Positions 25,100-34,900 are shown, counted from the first letter of the stretch. The stretch: DNA of 64,000 nt from Pseudomonas bohemica (GCF_002934685.1 NZ_NKHL01000103.1:35445-99444), one strand, 5' to 3'. The notes: a model not told the origin generated them from the letters alone. Numbers and translations: made by a program.

Positions 25100-26929
25100 T
25101 CAGGCTTTTTTCAGGCTGGCGATGTAAGCGCGCCAGCCGCCGAATGCGGTGATGTCCAGCGCATCGTCGAGCGCCCAGGGTTCGCAGATGAAGCCCTTGA
25201 CGCTGCGTCCGTCAATCAGCCTGAGGTTGCCGATGCCCAGCGGTGCGGGAATTTCAGCGACGAATTCACCAAAGCGCGCCAGCGGAATGTCCCACAACTC
25301 GACGATGATCGACTGCCCGGATTGCGCCTTCGCCAGTCCGGGTTTAGGTGGGACGGTGCCGGGCAGCGCATACAGACGATAGTCGCCTTCGGTCAGGGTC
25401 TGTTCGACGAAAACCGCATCACGACTGGTCAGCTGGGCATTCAGCGGCATGCCGGTCAGGTGCGCACCCACAACCGCAACCCGCACGCAGCCCTTCGCTT
25501 GACCTTTCACCGCAGGAGGCGCCGGCAACGCACGTCCCGTTGCACCCATCGTCAATCCCAGTTGCGCTTGCCATCGCTTGCCAAAATTTGCCAATGCGGC
25601 GTCATGCCAGGCCGGGGCGATCAAGGTAATTCCCGCAGGCAATCCGTCGGCGCGCCACCCCGCCGGCAGCGCCAGGGCCGAGAGGTCCGCCAGGTTGGTG
25701 AAGTTGGTGTAGAAACCGAACTGCGAGTTGTACAGCACCGGCTCTTGGGTCATCTCGGCGAGGGTGCGAAGGGTTGCTGAAGTCGGCACCACCATCGCGT
25801 CGAACCCGGCCAGTGCATCGTTGATCTGGCGACTCAGCGTCGCCCGCAGGTATTCGGCCTTGTAAGCGTCGCAAGCGCTGTAACCACGCCCGTTCTCGAC
25901 GATGCCTCGCACCACCGGGTTGATCGCATCCGGGTTGCTTTCGAGCATCGATTCCAGCGCCACCGTACGCTCGGCGACCCAGGGGCCGTTATACAACTGT
26001 TCGGCCAGGGTCCTGAACGGGGTGAAGTCGATTCGGGTGATCTCGGCGCCCATCTTGCTGAGGGTCAGCAGCGCCGCTTCATAAACCGTCTGGTTCTGCA
26101 CATCGCCAAAGAACTCCAGCGTATCGGGCACTGCCAGTTTCACCGCCTGGGCAAAACCCACCGGCGCAGTATTGGGATTGCGCCGGGAATAGGCGTCGCG
26201 CGCATCGTAACCTTCGGCGATACCGGCAACGCACTCGGCGTCCTCGACGGTCAAGGCGAACACCGAAACGCAATCCACGGTGCGACACGCCGGGACCAGC
26301 CCGGTATTGGGCAGACGCCCCTTGGTCGGCTTCAGCCCGACGATGTTGTTAAAGCCTGCGGGGACGCGACCGGACCCCGCCGTGTCGGTGCCCAGAGAGA
26401 ACGCCACCAGCCCGCGGGAAACCACCGACGCCGAGCCTGAGCTCGACCCGCCACCGACGTAGTCCGGATTGATGCTGTTGGGCACCGCGCCATAAGGTGA
26501 GCGCGTCCCCACCAACCCAGTGGCGAACTGATCGAGGTTGGTCTTGCCCATGAGAATGGCACCGGCCGCGCGCAAACGAGCCAACACCGTCGCGTCGTCG
26601 CTGGCGGTATAGGCGAACTCGGGGCACGCAGCGGTAGTGGGCCAGTCGGCCGCATCGATGTTGTCCTTGATCGCGAATGGCACGCCGTACAGCGGCAGCT
26701 GGCTCAGATCGCCATTCGCCGCTTCGAGCCGGCTGGCCAGGTGTGCCAGCTGCACGTTGAGTTGGGCTTGGCTAACCAGGGAAATCCAGGCGTTATCCGG
26801 TTGGGGATAGGCATCGCGCAGCGCCAGCAGCGCTTGCGGCGTCAGTTCGCGGCTTTGATAGGCGACGAGCCATTCATTAACGGTCAGTCCGAACAGGGGA
26901 TTGGAGGCGCTGTGCATGGTGAATTCCAT
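25100..26929 (-). CDS. atzF: Allophanate hydrolase
   Basis: 609 residues, the normal size for AtzF/DUR1 hydrolases, which split allophanate to ammonia and CO2. The amidase domain carries the Lys-Ser-Ser triad: Lys88 (FAIKDN), Ser162 (GGGSSSGSA) and Ser186 (DTAGSGR). These align at a constant offset of three with Lys91, Ser165 and Ser189 of AtzF. The C-terminal ~150 residues (GCVRVAVVGAHLTGMPLN onward) form the AtzF-type second domain. No urea carboxylase or biuret hydrolase gene is in the window, so the source of allophanate is unknown. ATG at 26929 is chosen; a second ATG lies four codons on. Confidence 0.93.
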   Translation of the reverse strand: MEFTMHSASNPLFGLTVNEWLVAYQSRELTPQALLALRDAYPQPDNAWISLVSQAQLNVQLAHLASRLEAANGDLSQLPLYGVPFAIKDNIDAADWPTTAACPEFAYTASDDATVLARLRAAGAILMGKTNLDQFATGLVGTRSPYGAVPNSINPDYVGGGSSSGSASVVSRGLVAFSLGTDTAGSGRVPAGFNNIVGLKPTKGRLPNTGLVPACRTVDCVSVFALTVEDAECVAGIAEGYDARDAYSRRNPNTAPVGFAQAVKLAVPDTLEFFGDVQNQTVYEAALLTLSKMGAEITRIDFTPFRTLAEQLYNGPWVAERTVALESMLESNPDAINPVVRGIVENGRGYSACDAYKAEYLRATLSRQINDALAGFDAMVVPTSATLRTLAEMTQEPVLYNSQFGFYTNFTNLADLSALALPAGWRADGLPAGITLIAPAWHDAALANFGKRWQAQLGLTMGATGRALPAPPAVKGQAKGCVRVAVVGAHLTGMPLNAQLTSRDAVFVEQTLTEGDYRLYALPGTVPPKPGLAKAQSGQSIIVELWDIPLARFGEFVAEIPAPLGIGNLRLIDGRSVKGFICEPWALDDALDITAFGGWRAYIASLKKA

Positions 26930-26948
26930 CTTGTATCCAAGTTTGGAT
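26930..26948. promoter_or_regulatory. Dyad at the allophanate hydrolase start, candidate GntR operator
   Basis: CTTG-N4-CAAG (26930-26941) overlaps ATCCAAGTTTGGAT (26935-26948), a perfect 14-base palindrome. The first form is typical of FCD-type GntR operators. The site directly abuts the start codon and covers the ribosome-binding region, so a bound repressor would block transcription there. Confidence 0.55.
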
Positions 26949-27496
26949 TCACTCCAAGCAAGACGTGGGCCACGATGACGCCGGCCTTGTAAACCGCCGC
27001 TTTGAACGCAGATTGAGATTATTTGAACCCAAGGTAGTGCTCGCCGATGAAGCGCGGCTGCGTGGTTTTGGTGCCGACGAAACGACGCTGACCCACAGTG
27101 GCCCAGGCAGCCCGGCAAGCAACGCAGCTCTTTGGCGCGAACCCAGCTGGCATCGACTTCGGCCGGAAAATACCCGCCGGTGACATTAGCGGGATCGCCC
27201 CGTTGGCCAGAGGTTCGGACAGGCTTTCACAGGAATTAACGAGTCGGTTCGGGCAATAATCCTGACAACCATATTTAATAGCGCATTGCTATCAACTGTA
27301 TCCGTTTTGAGACATGCGTCACAAACATTGGATCCGTTGTGTGTTGCAGCCGGAACCAAATGGTCATATCTTCTTCGCGCTGAGCTCTTTGCCCGTTCAG
27401 ATGATCCTTCGAGAAGCATCCTGAGCAGGCACACAATAAGAACTGAATCGCTCATGCTCGCCGCCTGCCGGAAGTTGTACCCAAAGGAATAGACCC
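26949..27496. other. 548-base non-coding region
   Basis: No open frame here has credible codon use or a ribosome-binding site. The left half is G+C-rich and may be a decayed gene; the right half (from ~27230) is more A+T-rich, with a small ATAGC-N5-GCTAT dyad at 27278-27292. The last part is the leader of the 64-residue gene. Confidence 0.5.
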
Positions 27497-27691
27497 ATGA
27501 ATCCAACCGTTTACAAGCATGTGCCGGTCGATACCGGTCTTGCCATGTACGGCGTCAGTTCCAACGTCCCCAGCGCGACCAACGATGTGAGCAACGTAAC
27601 GGGTGCCAATACGACAGATCAACGTACGAGCCATACCACCGTCAATGTGGATGTCATCGACGGTGTCGTCTCGGAATACAGACTCAACTGA
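27497..27691 (+). CDS. Small hypothetical protein (64 aa)
   Basis: ATG at 27497 is preceded by AAAGGAAT at good spacing, which supports translation. The product is rich in Val, Asn, Ser and Thr (VSSNVPSATNDVSNVTGANT), without Cys, signal peptide or membrane helix, and ends in VDVIDGVVSEYRLN. I recognise no family. It is followed by the lipoprotein gene after 128 bases. The polar low-complexity centre suggests a flexible or amyloid-like small protein, but nothing in the context confirms it. Confidence 0.5.
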   Translation: MNPTVYKHVPVDTGLAMYGVSSNVPSATNDVSNVTGANTTDQRTSHTTVNVDVIDGVVSEYRLN

Positions 27692-27819
27692 TCAAGAAGG
27701 CTGTGCTTTATCTCGCGCAGCCAGCACGTCAATAGCTGCGACAGCCGCGATGTCCAGTGCTGCCCCTGAGCCAGCGTTTAAAAGCCACGACTGACCTTAC
27801 TTTTGGATGGAGAATGAAA

Positions 27820-28131
27820 ATGTATAAATGGATGCCACGCACTCTGGCGCTTGCCGGGATTACCGTTCTGCTGTCCGCTTGCGGTTCGACGCAGGTCAAC
27901 ATGATCCAGATGCAGACCGAAACGGCAAAAACCCTGGGCTTGGCGTCCTCGGATGAAATCACCGTTTCCAACATCAACTATCAGAAGAAGAACTCGATCG
28001 GCGGCTCCCAGCTGACCTACGACGCCACCACCGCCCGTGGTCGTAAGTTCGCCTGCAGCGCTTTCGTCATGGCGGGTCTGACGCCACTGGACGAAGCCGC
28101 GTGGACCGACGGCAAATGCACTCAGAAATAA
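27820..28131 (+). CDS. Small lipoprotein (103 aa)
   Basis: A signal peptide with lipobox LSAC (Cys21) is visible in MYKWMPRTLALAGITVLLSAC, so the mature protein is anchored in a membrane by Cys21. The mature part contains two further cysteines (KFACSAF and GKCTQK), probably a disulfide, and resembles small Pseudomonas lipoproteins of unknown function. ATG at 27820 is chosen for its spacing to GGAG; an ATG two codons upstream is too close. No functional partner is evident. Confidence 0.85.
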   Translation: MYKWMPRTLALAGITVLLSACGSTQVNMIQMQTETAKTLGLASSDEITVSNINYQKKNSIGGSQLTYDATTARGRKFACSAFVMAGLTPLDEAAWTDGKCTQK

Positions 28132-28198
28132 CCTGTTAAGTGCATCGGTTGAGCAGCAACGACTGATCGACGCTTGCTTTGGTAGCACTCGGCCCGCA

Positions 28199-28227
28199 GG
28201 CGGTGGTTGAGCAAAAAAACCACTGCC
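28199..28227. terminator. Stem-loop between convergent genes
   Basis: GGCGGTGGTT pairs with AACCACTGCC (nine of ten) around an A-rich loop. It lies between the 3' ends of the lipoprotein gene and the lysR gene. No T-tract follows the stem on either strand, so termination is only suggested by position. Confidence 0.4.
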
Positions 28228-28259
28228 GGCGCGCCGGGCTGCTACAGAAGCCCGCAACG

Positions 28260-29144
28260 CTACAACGCCTCCAGCCCCCACAACACCTCAAGCACATGCC
28301 CCGTCGAACGCTCGATCTCTGTGGTGCGGTGCGCGATGCCCAGTTCTCTCCACAATGATGGTTGCAACGAACGCATGACGATGCGGCTTTCCGGCGATGG
28401 AGTGGACGCCTCGTGGGGCAATAACGTCGCGCCATAACCCGCGGCGACCAGGCTCTTGATCGCATCATTGTAATTGAGCTGAATGCGCGGCGTCGGCTGC
28501 GGGCCCTCGCTGGCGAACCACTCCGCTACCTGGCGCGACAGCCGGGTGCTGTTGTCGTTGAGAATCAGCGGCTGCCCTGCCAGCCAACCAGGGCTGATCA
28601 CATCGGGACACACCCAGCGCGCCGGCACGAACGCCATGACCGGATCCCGTCGCCAGGGTCTGATCGTCAGCCCCTTGACCGGTGCCTGTGGCAAGGCGAT
28701 CACGCCAATGTCCAGGCTGCCATCGGCAAGCTTGTGCAAGGTCTGCTGCGAGGTCAGAACCGCGACCTGCACATCGATACCCGCATGGTGCTGACTCAAG
28801 GTTTCCAGCGCCTGAGGTATCAGCTGCGCGATGACCCCGGTCGATGCGCCAAGACGCACCCTTCCCGCCAGCCCCTGCACTTGACGCTTCACGTCTTCGA
28901 GGGCCTGCTCGGCGTCAGCGAGCAGGCGCCGGGCGCGTTCGATCAGGGTTTCGCCAATGGCCGACGGCTGAACCCGGCCTCGGGTGCGCGACAGCAACGA
29001 GCCACCCACTCGTTCTTCGAGGTCGGCGATATGCAGGCTGACCGTCGGCGGCGCCAGATTCAGCACCCGCGCCGCTTCGGCGAACGAACCATGGTCGGCA
29101 ATCGCCACCAGCGTACGTAAACGGTCCAGGCTGATTTCGCGCAT
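28260..29144 (-). CDS. LysR-family regulator divergent from argC
   Basis: 294 residues with the helix-turn-helix [21 protein letters not shown] and [21 protein letters not shown], then an effector-binding domain. ATG at 29144 begins [12 protein letters not shown], the normal LysR N-terminus; the frame extends 16 codons upstream. The short divergent gap to the argC-type gene (112 bases) makes that gene the likely target. Confidence 0.9.
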   Translation of the reverse strand: MREISLDRLRTLVAIADHGSFAEAARVLNLAPPTVSLHIADLEERVGGSLLSRTRGRVQPSAIGETLIERARRLLADAEQALEDVKRQVQGLAGRVRLGASTGVIAQLIPQALETLSQHHAGIDVQVAVLTSQQTLHKLADGSLDIGVIALPQAPVKGLTIRPWRRDPVMAFVPARWVCPDVISPGWLAGQPLILNDNSTRLSRQVAEWFASEGPQPTPRIQLNYNDAIKSLVAAGYGATLLPHEASTPSPESRIVMRSLQPSLWRELGIAHRTTEIERSTGHVLEVLWGLEAL

Positions 29145-29256
29145 AAGGGTTCTATCTTCAGAAAAACTGAATCCTATCATTGTTAAATTCAACTTTTCCT
29201 ATCTTACGCGCGGCCCGAAGATGATCGCCATTGATGATTTTCAGAGTGATTCGGAC

Positions 29257-30180
29257 ATGACGCTTCCAGTGGTTTTTATCGACGGCGACCAAGGCACCAC
29301 GGGCCTGCAGATCCACCAACGGCTGCAAGGCCGCGCCGACCTGAAACTGGTCACCTTGCCCGCAGACCGGCGCAAGAATCCGCAGAGCCGCATGGCCGCG
29401 ATCAACGCCTGTGACATCGCAATCCTGTGCCTGCCGGACGACGCTGCCCGCGCCGCGGTCGCCAGCATTGAAAACCCAGCCGTGCGGGTCATCGACGCCA
29501 GTTCGGCGCATCGTACCGACCCTGAATGGGTCTACGGTTTCGCGCAGATCAGCGCGGCGCAACAAAAGGCCATCGCCACGGCCAAACGGGTCAGCAATCC
29601 CGGCTGCTATCCCACTGGCGCGGTGGGCCTGTTGCGTCCTCTGCTGGATGCAGGCCTGGTGCCTCGGGACTACCCGGTCAGCATCAACGCGGTGTCGGGC
29701 TACTCGGGCAAAGGCCGCGCCGGCGTTGATGAATTCGAAGGGCCGGACGCCGCGCAAGCGACGCCGTTCCTGATCTACGGCCTGGGCCTTGCGCACAAAC
29801 ATGTGCCGGAGATCCAGCAGTTCAGCGGGCTGTTCGAGCGGCCCGTGTTCATCCCGGCCTACGGCTCGTTTCGTCAGGGCATCGTGCTGACCATTGCGCT
29901 GCAACTGCGTCTGCTGTCGTCGGGCTTGACCGGCGGCAGATTGCACGCTTGCCTTGAGCAGCATTACGCAGGCAGCGATTTCGTCGAGGTCATGTCGATG
30001 GACCAATCCAGGGCGCTGAGCGGTCTGGATCCTCGGACGCTGAACGGCACCGACAAATTGCGGCTGATGGTCTTTGAAAATGCCGCGCACGTGATGCTGG
30101 CGGCGGTCTTCGACAATCTGGGCAAAGGCGCTGCGGGGGCAGCGGTGCAGAATCTGGACCTGATGATCGCCGGGGCCTGA
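29257..30180 (+). CDS. argC: N-acetyl-gamma-glutamyl-phosphate reductase, short type
   Basis: 307 residues of the short (type 2) ArgC class. It begins with [18 protein letters not shown], the NADP-binding motif of that class, and has the catalytic Cys117 in [10 protein letters not shown] and the [11 protein letters not shown] segment. The biosynthetic reaction reduces N-acetylglutamyl phosphate to the semialdehyde. With a dedicated LysR gene, and no other arginine biosynthesis gene nearby, this may be a second, specialised copy. The start at 29257 fits the family; an in-frame ATG at 29221 is an alternative. Confidence 0.9.
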   Translation: MTLPVVFIDGDQGTTGLQIHQRLQGRADLKLVTLPADRRKNPQSRMAAINACDIAILCLPDDAARAAVASIENPAVRVIDASSAHRTDPEWVYGFAQISAAQQKAIATAKRVSNPGCYPTGAVGLLRPLLDAGLVPRDYPVSINAVSGYSGKGRAGVDEFEGPDAAQATPFLIYGLGLAHKHVPEIQQFSGLFERPVFIPAYGSFRQGIVLTIALQLRLLSSGLTGGRLHACLEQHYAGSDFVEVMSMDQSRALSGLDPRTLNGTDKLRLMVFENAAHVMLAAVFDNLGKGAAGAAVQNLDLMIAGA

Positions 30181-30189
30181 CGCCGGGTT

Positions 30190-31566
30190 TCATATCCATT
30201 TGGCAGGGTCGGACCCCAATGCACGACCGGGCAGATCCCAGCGCGTCGGCGCCCCCTCGACCTGCGCCGCGGGCTTGAGGCGCTGCGCGGGTCCCCAGGC
30301 TGTCTGTTCGATGTCGAGGGCGAAAGCACTCGAATCGGCAGGCGCAAGGGGCAACTGCGCACCGGACTCACCTTCCATCAACGCCTTGGCCGTGCGAGCC
30401 AGCGATGCCTGAACCTGACAGCCTTCGCCTGTAGCCCAACGCTGGGTCAGACCGCGAACGGCGGCAGCGGCCATCAGGTACCCGGTGGCGTGATCCAACG
30501 CCTGAACCGGCAACGGTACGGGTTTGTCAGTGCCGTTGGCGCGCATTCCCGCGTCGGCAATCCCCGTGCTCATCTGCACCAGGCTGTCGAAACCCCGACG
30601 CTCGCGCCACGGCCCGGTCCAACCGTAGGCATTGAGCGAGACATCCACCAGCCCAGGGTTCAGAGCGCGACGATGTCCGGCATCCAGTCCCAAGCGCGCC
30701 AATGCATCGGCGCGATAACCATGCACCAGCACATCGGCCTCGCTGAGCAAACGTTCGAACACGCCCCGCTCGGCGGCGTCGCGCAGATTCAGCCGGGCAC
30801 AACGCTTGCCCAGCACCACCTCGGGCACCGTCCCCGGCTCTTCCCAGCCATAGGGGTCGATGCGCAACACCTGCGCGCCGAAACCCGCCAGAAAACGCGT
30901 GGCGACCGGCCCTGCGAGGATGCGCGTCAAATCCAGCACCCGCAGGCCTTGCAGCGGGCGTTCACGACTGACCGGCCAGGCAGATTTATTGCCCCCGGAG
31001 GCGCCGATTCGATGCAGCAAAGGTTCGCTGGCGACGCTCAAGCCTTGCGGGTGCGCGGCCCACGCCTGTGCTGTTCGCATGGCAGCCGCGCAGCCCCGGC
31101 GTTCGACGATAGCGCTTTCCAGTGCGCTGGCTTCCCAGCCGTAGACGGCTTTGGCGACTGCATCTCGATCAACAGGGGTGCCGAGCACGGCCAGTGCGGC
31201 CTGACGATGATGAGGGGCATTGGTGTGCAACCTGATCCAGCCGTCCGCCGCGCGATAATCGCCTGCCACCGCGTCCCATTGCGCAGGCAGCGACCAACCC
31301 TGGGGGCGCAACGAGGTGCCGAACCAGAGCGAGGCCAGCCGCCGATCTACCACAAGCCGCGGCGTAGCGCCTGAGGTGATGTGGAGCAGCTCGCTGACCG
31401 CCAGGTTGGCCGCGCCCATGGCCGCCGTTGCAAAATCCGACACGGCAAAGCAGGACGGCAAGTCACCTTCACCCGTCGTGTTGACGTGCGCCAGATACGC
31501 TGCATCGCCGCCGGCCGCCAGCCAGAATTCGCGCAGGAAGCGATCGATTGCTTTATCGTCATTCAT
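30190..31566 (-). CDS. CaiB/BaiF-family CoA transferase
   Basis: 458 residues of the type III CoA-transferase family, which moves CoA between carboxylic acids. Visible family segments are LQGLRVLDLTRILAGPVATRFLAG, the DVLVHGYR segment, and GLVDVSLNAYGWTGPW with RRGFDSLVQMSTGIA. About 200 residues precede the main signature, as in the longer, two-part members. It is convergent with argC and has no obvious operon partner, so its substrate is unknown. Confidence 0.87.
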   Translation of the reverse strand: MNDDKAIDRFLREFWLAAGGDAAYLAHVNTTGEGDLPSCFAVSDFATAAMGAANLAVSELLHITSGATPRLVVDRRLASLWFGTSLRPQGWSLPAQWDAVAGDYRAADGWIRLHTNAPHHRQAALAVLGTPVDRDAVAKAVYGWEASALESAIVERRGCAAAMRTAQAWAAHPQGLSVASEPLLHRIGASGGNKSAWPVSRERPLQGLRVLDLTRILAGPVATRFLAGFGAQVLRIDPYGWEEPGTVPEVVLGKRCARLNLRDAAERGVFERLLSEADVLVHGYRADALARLGLDAGHRRALNPGLVDVSLNAYGWTGPWRERRGFDSLVQMSTGIADAGMRANGTDKPVPLPVQALDHATGYLMAAAAVRGLTQRWATGEGCQVQASLARTAKALMEGESGAQLPLAPADSSAFALDIEQTAWGPAQRLKPAAQVEGAPTRWDLPGRALGSDPAKWI

Positions 31567-31665
31567 CGTAGTTGAACCCTGTCTGGAACCTGACCAAAGC
31601 TGCACGTTTTGCCGGCGATGAGATCTCCTCGCCAGACGAACCGCGCAGCCCAAAAAACACCTGAA

Positions 31666-32565
31666 TCACGCCAACTCCCGTCGCAACCACTCGACCAACA
31701 GATCCGCCTCCTCCCGCCGCGCCTGTCCATGTCGCCGATACACCGCCAGCGCTTCGGTCAGGTGAACGCTCTGGCTGAACGGCGCGACCAGCATGCCACT
31801 GTCGAGCATGCGCTGTGAGGTCCGCCGCCAGCCCATCGCCAGGCCATGCCCTTCGACTGCCGCGTGCAGCATCAATGAATAGTGGTCGAACGCCAGCCCG
31901 CGCGCAGTGGCTGGAAGCTCATGACCGAACCGCGCAAGCCAGGTGTCCCATTCCAGCTGGTAGGCCGGCAGCGCGTCGTGGTGCAGCAAGGTATGGCTGG
32001 CGAGCTCGTCGAGACCGATCGCTGTACGCCCCTGCAGATAGCGCGGGCTGCACACCGGGAACACCTCATCGGCCGCGGTGAACAACAACGGATGCAGGCC
32101 GTGGTCGCGGTTGGCGCTCTGCATCGCTACGTCGAAATAGCCCTGGAAATCGGTCAGCGGGCTGGCCCACGTCACCATCTTCAGTTCGATTTGCGGGAAC
32201 TGCCGATGAAAGTTCGACAGCCGCGGCATCAGCCAGTGGAACGCCTCGCACGGCTGACACAGCAACACTACTTCATTCTTGCCCGCGGCCCCGCGCAGCC
32301 GGTCCGCGGTGCTGGCGACGTCGTGCAATGCCTGACCCAGACTGAGGCTGAACTCGCGTCCGGCATCGGTCAGAAACACCGCCCGGTTGCGCCGCTGGAA
32401 CAGGACGATGCCGAGATTTTCTTCCAGCGCACGAATCTGCCGACTGACCGCCGCCTGAGTAAGGTTCAGTTCCTCAGCCGCGCGAGAAAAACTCAGCAAT
32501 CGGGCGGCCGCTTCGAAGGGAAGAAGACTGGCCAACGGCGGAAGGGATTTGCCGAGCTTATTCAT
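31666..32565 (-). CDS. LysR-family regulator, GcvA-like
   Basis: 299 residues: the helix-turn-helix region LPPLASLLPFEAAARLLSFS and LTQAAVSRQIRALEENLGIVLF is the GcvA subgroup form. The effector domain is complete. It is divergent from an EamA transporter, with 163 bases between them, and probably controls it. Confidence 0.9.
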   Translation of the reverse strand: MNKLGKSLPPLASLLPFEAAARLLSFSRAAEELNLTQAAVSRQIRALEENLGIVLFQRRNRAVFLTDAGREFSLSLGQALHDVASTADRLRGAAGKNEVVLLCQPCEAFHWLMPRLSNFHRQFPQIELKMVTWASPLTDFQGYFDVAMQSANRDHGLHPLLFTAADEVFPVCSPRYLQGRTAIGLDELASHTLLHHDALPAYQLEWDTWLARFGHELPATARGLAFDHYSLMLHAAVEGHGLAMGWRRTSQRMLDSGMLVAPFSQSVHLTEALAVYRRHGQARREEADLLVEWLRRELA

Positions 32566-32728
32566 AATCGCAGGTAATGCATCGAGACGAAGACATCATT
32601 TGTAGCACAGCGCTGGGGATCGGCAAGATGGCAGCGAACGCCCGATCTGCCGAAGCCGGCAAACATGCCCGGGCCTGCGATTATTTTTGGCGCAGCATCC
32701 GTCGCCGGTCCTCAGCACAGGAATCAAC

Positions 32729-33700
32729 ATGACCTCATCGCGCTCGATCATCCTGCAAGGCGTGGCCCTGGCGGCGCTGGCGACGCTGAGCTGGGCGTGT
32801 AACTTCATCGCGCCTTACGTGCTACAGGGTTACAGCATCGAGGACTTCATGCTGGTGCGTTTCATGATGGCTGGCGTGCTCGGAGCCCTGCTGCTGCCGT
32901 TCTACCGCGCTCAACTGCGTAGCCTGCGCCCCCGTCAATGGCTGACCGGCATGGGCCTTGGCGTATTGGGTTATCTGGGCTACAGCAGCTGCATCGCGGG
33001 CGGCGTGATCTACGGTGGGCCGTTGCTGATTGCTGCGTTCATCGGCGCGGTGCCGGTCTTACAGGCACTGCTGGGCAATGCTCGACACCGCTCGCTGCGT
33101 TGGGGTCAGTTGGCGATGCCGATTGGCTTGCTGTGTGTGGGTCTGCTGCTGATCAATCTGCAGCTGCTGGATGGGTCAACCGGCGCCGCTACTCAACTGT
33201 CGGCGGGGCTGGCGTTTTCCGTGGCGGCGGTGCTGCTGTGGCTGTCGTTCAGCGTGGTCAATCAGGCGGCGATGGAGCAATTGCACGCCGGCGCCACCAC
33301 CGCCTGGACCTGCCTGATGATGATCGGCGCGGGCTTTGCCGCATTGCTGCTGACGCCACTGGCCTGGGCGATGCATCTGCTGCGCCTGCCGGTTTTGGGC
33401 ATGGCAACCCCGGGTGCGCTGCACCTGTACGGATGGGCGTTGGTGATCGCGCTGCTCTCGTCGGTCATCGGCGCCTGGGCATGGAACCTCGCCTCGCGAC
33501 GTCTGCCGATGGTGCTGTCGGGACAATTGATCGCGCTGGAGTCGTTTTTCGCCACAGTGCTCGGTCTGGCCTTTCATGGTCGTCTGCCGAGCATGCTCGA
33601 AACAACCGGTCTGGCGTTGATCCTGTTCGGTGCGGTGTACTCGGTGCGCGTCATCCTTACCCCCGCCCGAAACGCTGCAGAACAACCCGCCAACCACTGA
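32729..33700 (+). CDS. EamA/DMT-family transporter (323 aa)
   Basis: Ten predicted membrane helices in two EamA halves, for example ALAALATLSWACNFIAPYVL and the second-half segment LVIALLSSVIGAWAWNLASR. AGGA precedes the ATG at 32729. The protein probably exports an amino acid or related metabolite across the inner membrane under control of the divergent LysR protein. It is convergent with the AhpD-like gene. Confidence 0.88.
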   Translation: MTSSRSIILQGVALAALATLSWACNFIAPYVLQGYSIEDFMLVRFMMAGVLGALLLPFYRAQLRSLRPRQWLTGMGLGVLGYLGYSSCIAGGVIYGGPLLIAAFIGAVPVLQALLGNARHRSLRWGQLAMPIGLLCVGLLLINLQLLDGSTGAATQLSAGLAFSVAAVLLWLSFSVVNQAAMEQLHAGATTAWTCLMMIGAGFAALLLTPLAWAMHLLRLPVLGMATPGALHLYGWALVIALLSSVIGAWAWNLASRRLPMVLSGQLIALESFFATVLGLAFHGRLPSMLETTGLALILFGAVYSVRVILTPARNAAEQPANH

Positions 33701-33759
33701 ATCGATGCCGCAGACGTCGATGTGGTCAGGCTGATGCTTTGGCCTGCGGTTGCCCGTAA

Positions 33760-34347
33760 TCAGGTCGAGGGAAAAACCGGTTCGCCAAGGTTGAGCATCA
33801 GGCGATTGGCCCAGGCGAATATCGAGATCGCATGAATCAGGTCGAGCACTTGCCCATCGTCCAGCCCATGCTCGCGCAGCACCTGAATGTGGCTGGCGCT
33901 CAATGCGGCGGGTTCCAGTGTCAGGTCGATGGAAAACTGGACGATCGCTTTCTCTCGCTCGGTCGTGCCGGCAGTCTTCGGGTCGGCGAAGATTTGGCGG
34001 ATCACATCGTTGCGCTTGGCCAGTTGTTCGAAGCGCTGGGCATGCACCGACGCGCAATAGACGCATCGGTTGATGCGCGACACCACGGTGCTCGCCAGCT
34101 CACGTTCGGCGCGCGCGAGGCCACCGGGCGCGTACATGATCGCGTTAAACGCCTGGGAGCGCTGGCGAAGAATGTCCGGATGGTGCGCCAGGGTCAGGTA
34201 ATAGTCCGAGGTCTTGGCCTGCGGATGGCTTTCTTCCAGCACGGCCATCTGTTCGGCAGTGGCACTGGCCAGGTCAACGGTGGGCAACCAGGCTTTCCAG
34301 CCCAGCACTTCGTTGGTGAATCCGCTTTCGCGAATGGCGTCGCTCAT
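33760..34347 (-). CDS. Alkylhydroperoxidase-domain protein, Avi_7169-like
   Basis: 195 residues of the AhpD/carboxymuconolactone decarboxylase fold with the redox motif CVYC (Cys95, Cys98) and His102 in RINRCVYCASVH. These proteins reduce peroxides or act on reactive intermediates. Its ATG overlaps the upstream CMD gene by four bases. The pair resembles the Avi_7169/Avi_7170 families, which typically travel with peptide-type ABC transporters and flavin monooxygenases, exactly the context here. Confidence 0.87.
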   Translation of the reverse strand: MSDAIRESGFTNEVLGWKAWLPTVDLASATAEQMAVLEESHPQAKTSDYYLTLAHHPDILRQRSQAFNAIMYAPGGLARAERELASTVVSRINRCVYCASVHAQRFEQLAKRNDVIRQIFADPKTAGTTEREKAIVQFSIDLTLEPAALSASHIQVLREHGLDDGQVLDLIHAISIFAWANRLMLNLGEPVFPST

Positions 34348-34874
34348 CGTGCTTCTCCCGCTGCGCGTAAGGCACCCAGCCCTGCGGCCAGGCGTACTTG
34401 ATAAGACAAAAACGCGATCAGCTGCGCGAGCACGACGATTTCCTCGGTGCTCAGGCCTTGCTGCTGCAGCGCCTGCAGGGCCTGCTGATCGCCGTGGACC
34501 GGTGATTCGATCAAGGTGCGGGTAAAGCGCAGAATCGCCGCCAGCCGCGCGTCGTCGAGTGCATCGAGCGCGCCGGATTCGATGTTCGAACGCACGCCTT
34601 TGTCGATACCCTGCGTCTCCAGTTGGCCGAGGTATTGGGCGGCGAGCAGCGGCTGTGGCGTCAGGTACGCCGCGTAATAGGCGACCCACAGGCGCTCGGT
34701 CAGCGACAGGTTGTTTTCCAGCACTGGGGCGAAGAACAGGTCCTGACTGGCCTGTGTCGCCGAAGCGACTTTTTCCCGCGCATGGCGAACCGCGTGCAGC
34801 GGCGTGCCGGGCTGGATATCCAGCAAGCTGTCGAGCAGATCGGTGGCGACAGCGGTTGGGGCGGTCGAGGTCAT
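34344..34874 (-). CDS. CMD-domain protein, Avi_7170-like
   Basis: 176 residues, helical, of the carboxymuconolactone decarboxylase superfamily but without the CxxC motif. It ends IAFLSYQVRLAAGLGALRAAGEA. It is the partner of the CxxC-containing protein that overlaps it downstream by four bases; the two may form a hetero-oligomer, with this one structural or substrate-binding. A 66-base spacer with a hairpin separates it from the binding-protein gene. Confidence 0.82.
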   Translation of the reverse strand: MTSTAPTAVATDLLDSLLDIQPGTPLHAVRHAREKVASATQASQDLFFAPVLENNLSLTERLWVAYYAAYLTPQPLLAAQYLGQLETQGIDKGVRSNIESGALDALDDARLAAILRFTRTLIESPVHGDQQALQALQQQGLSTEEIVVLAQLIAFLSYQVRLAAGLGALRAAGEAR

Positions 34875-34900
34875 GATGACTCCTGCAAAGTGTCGGTTGT

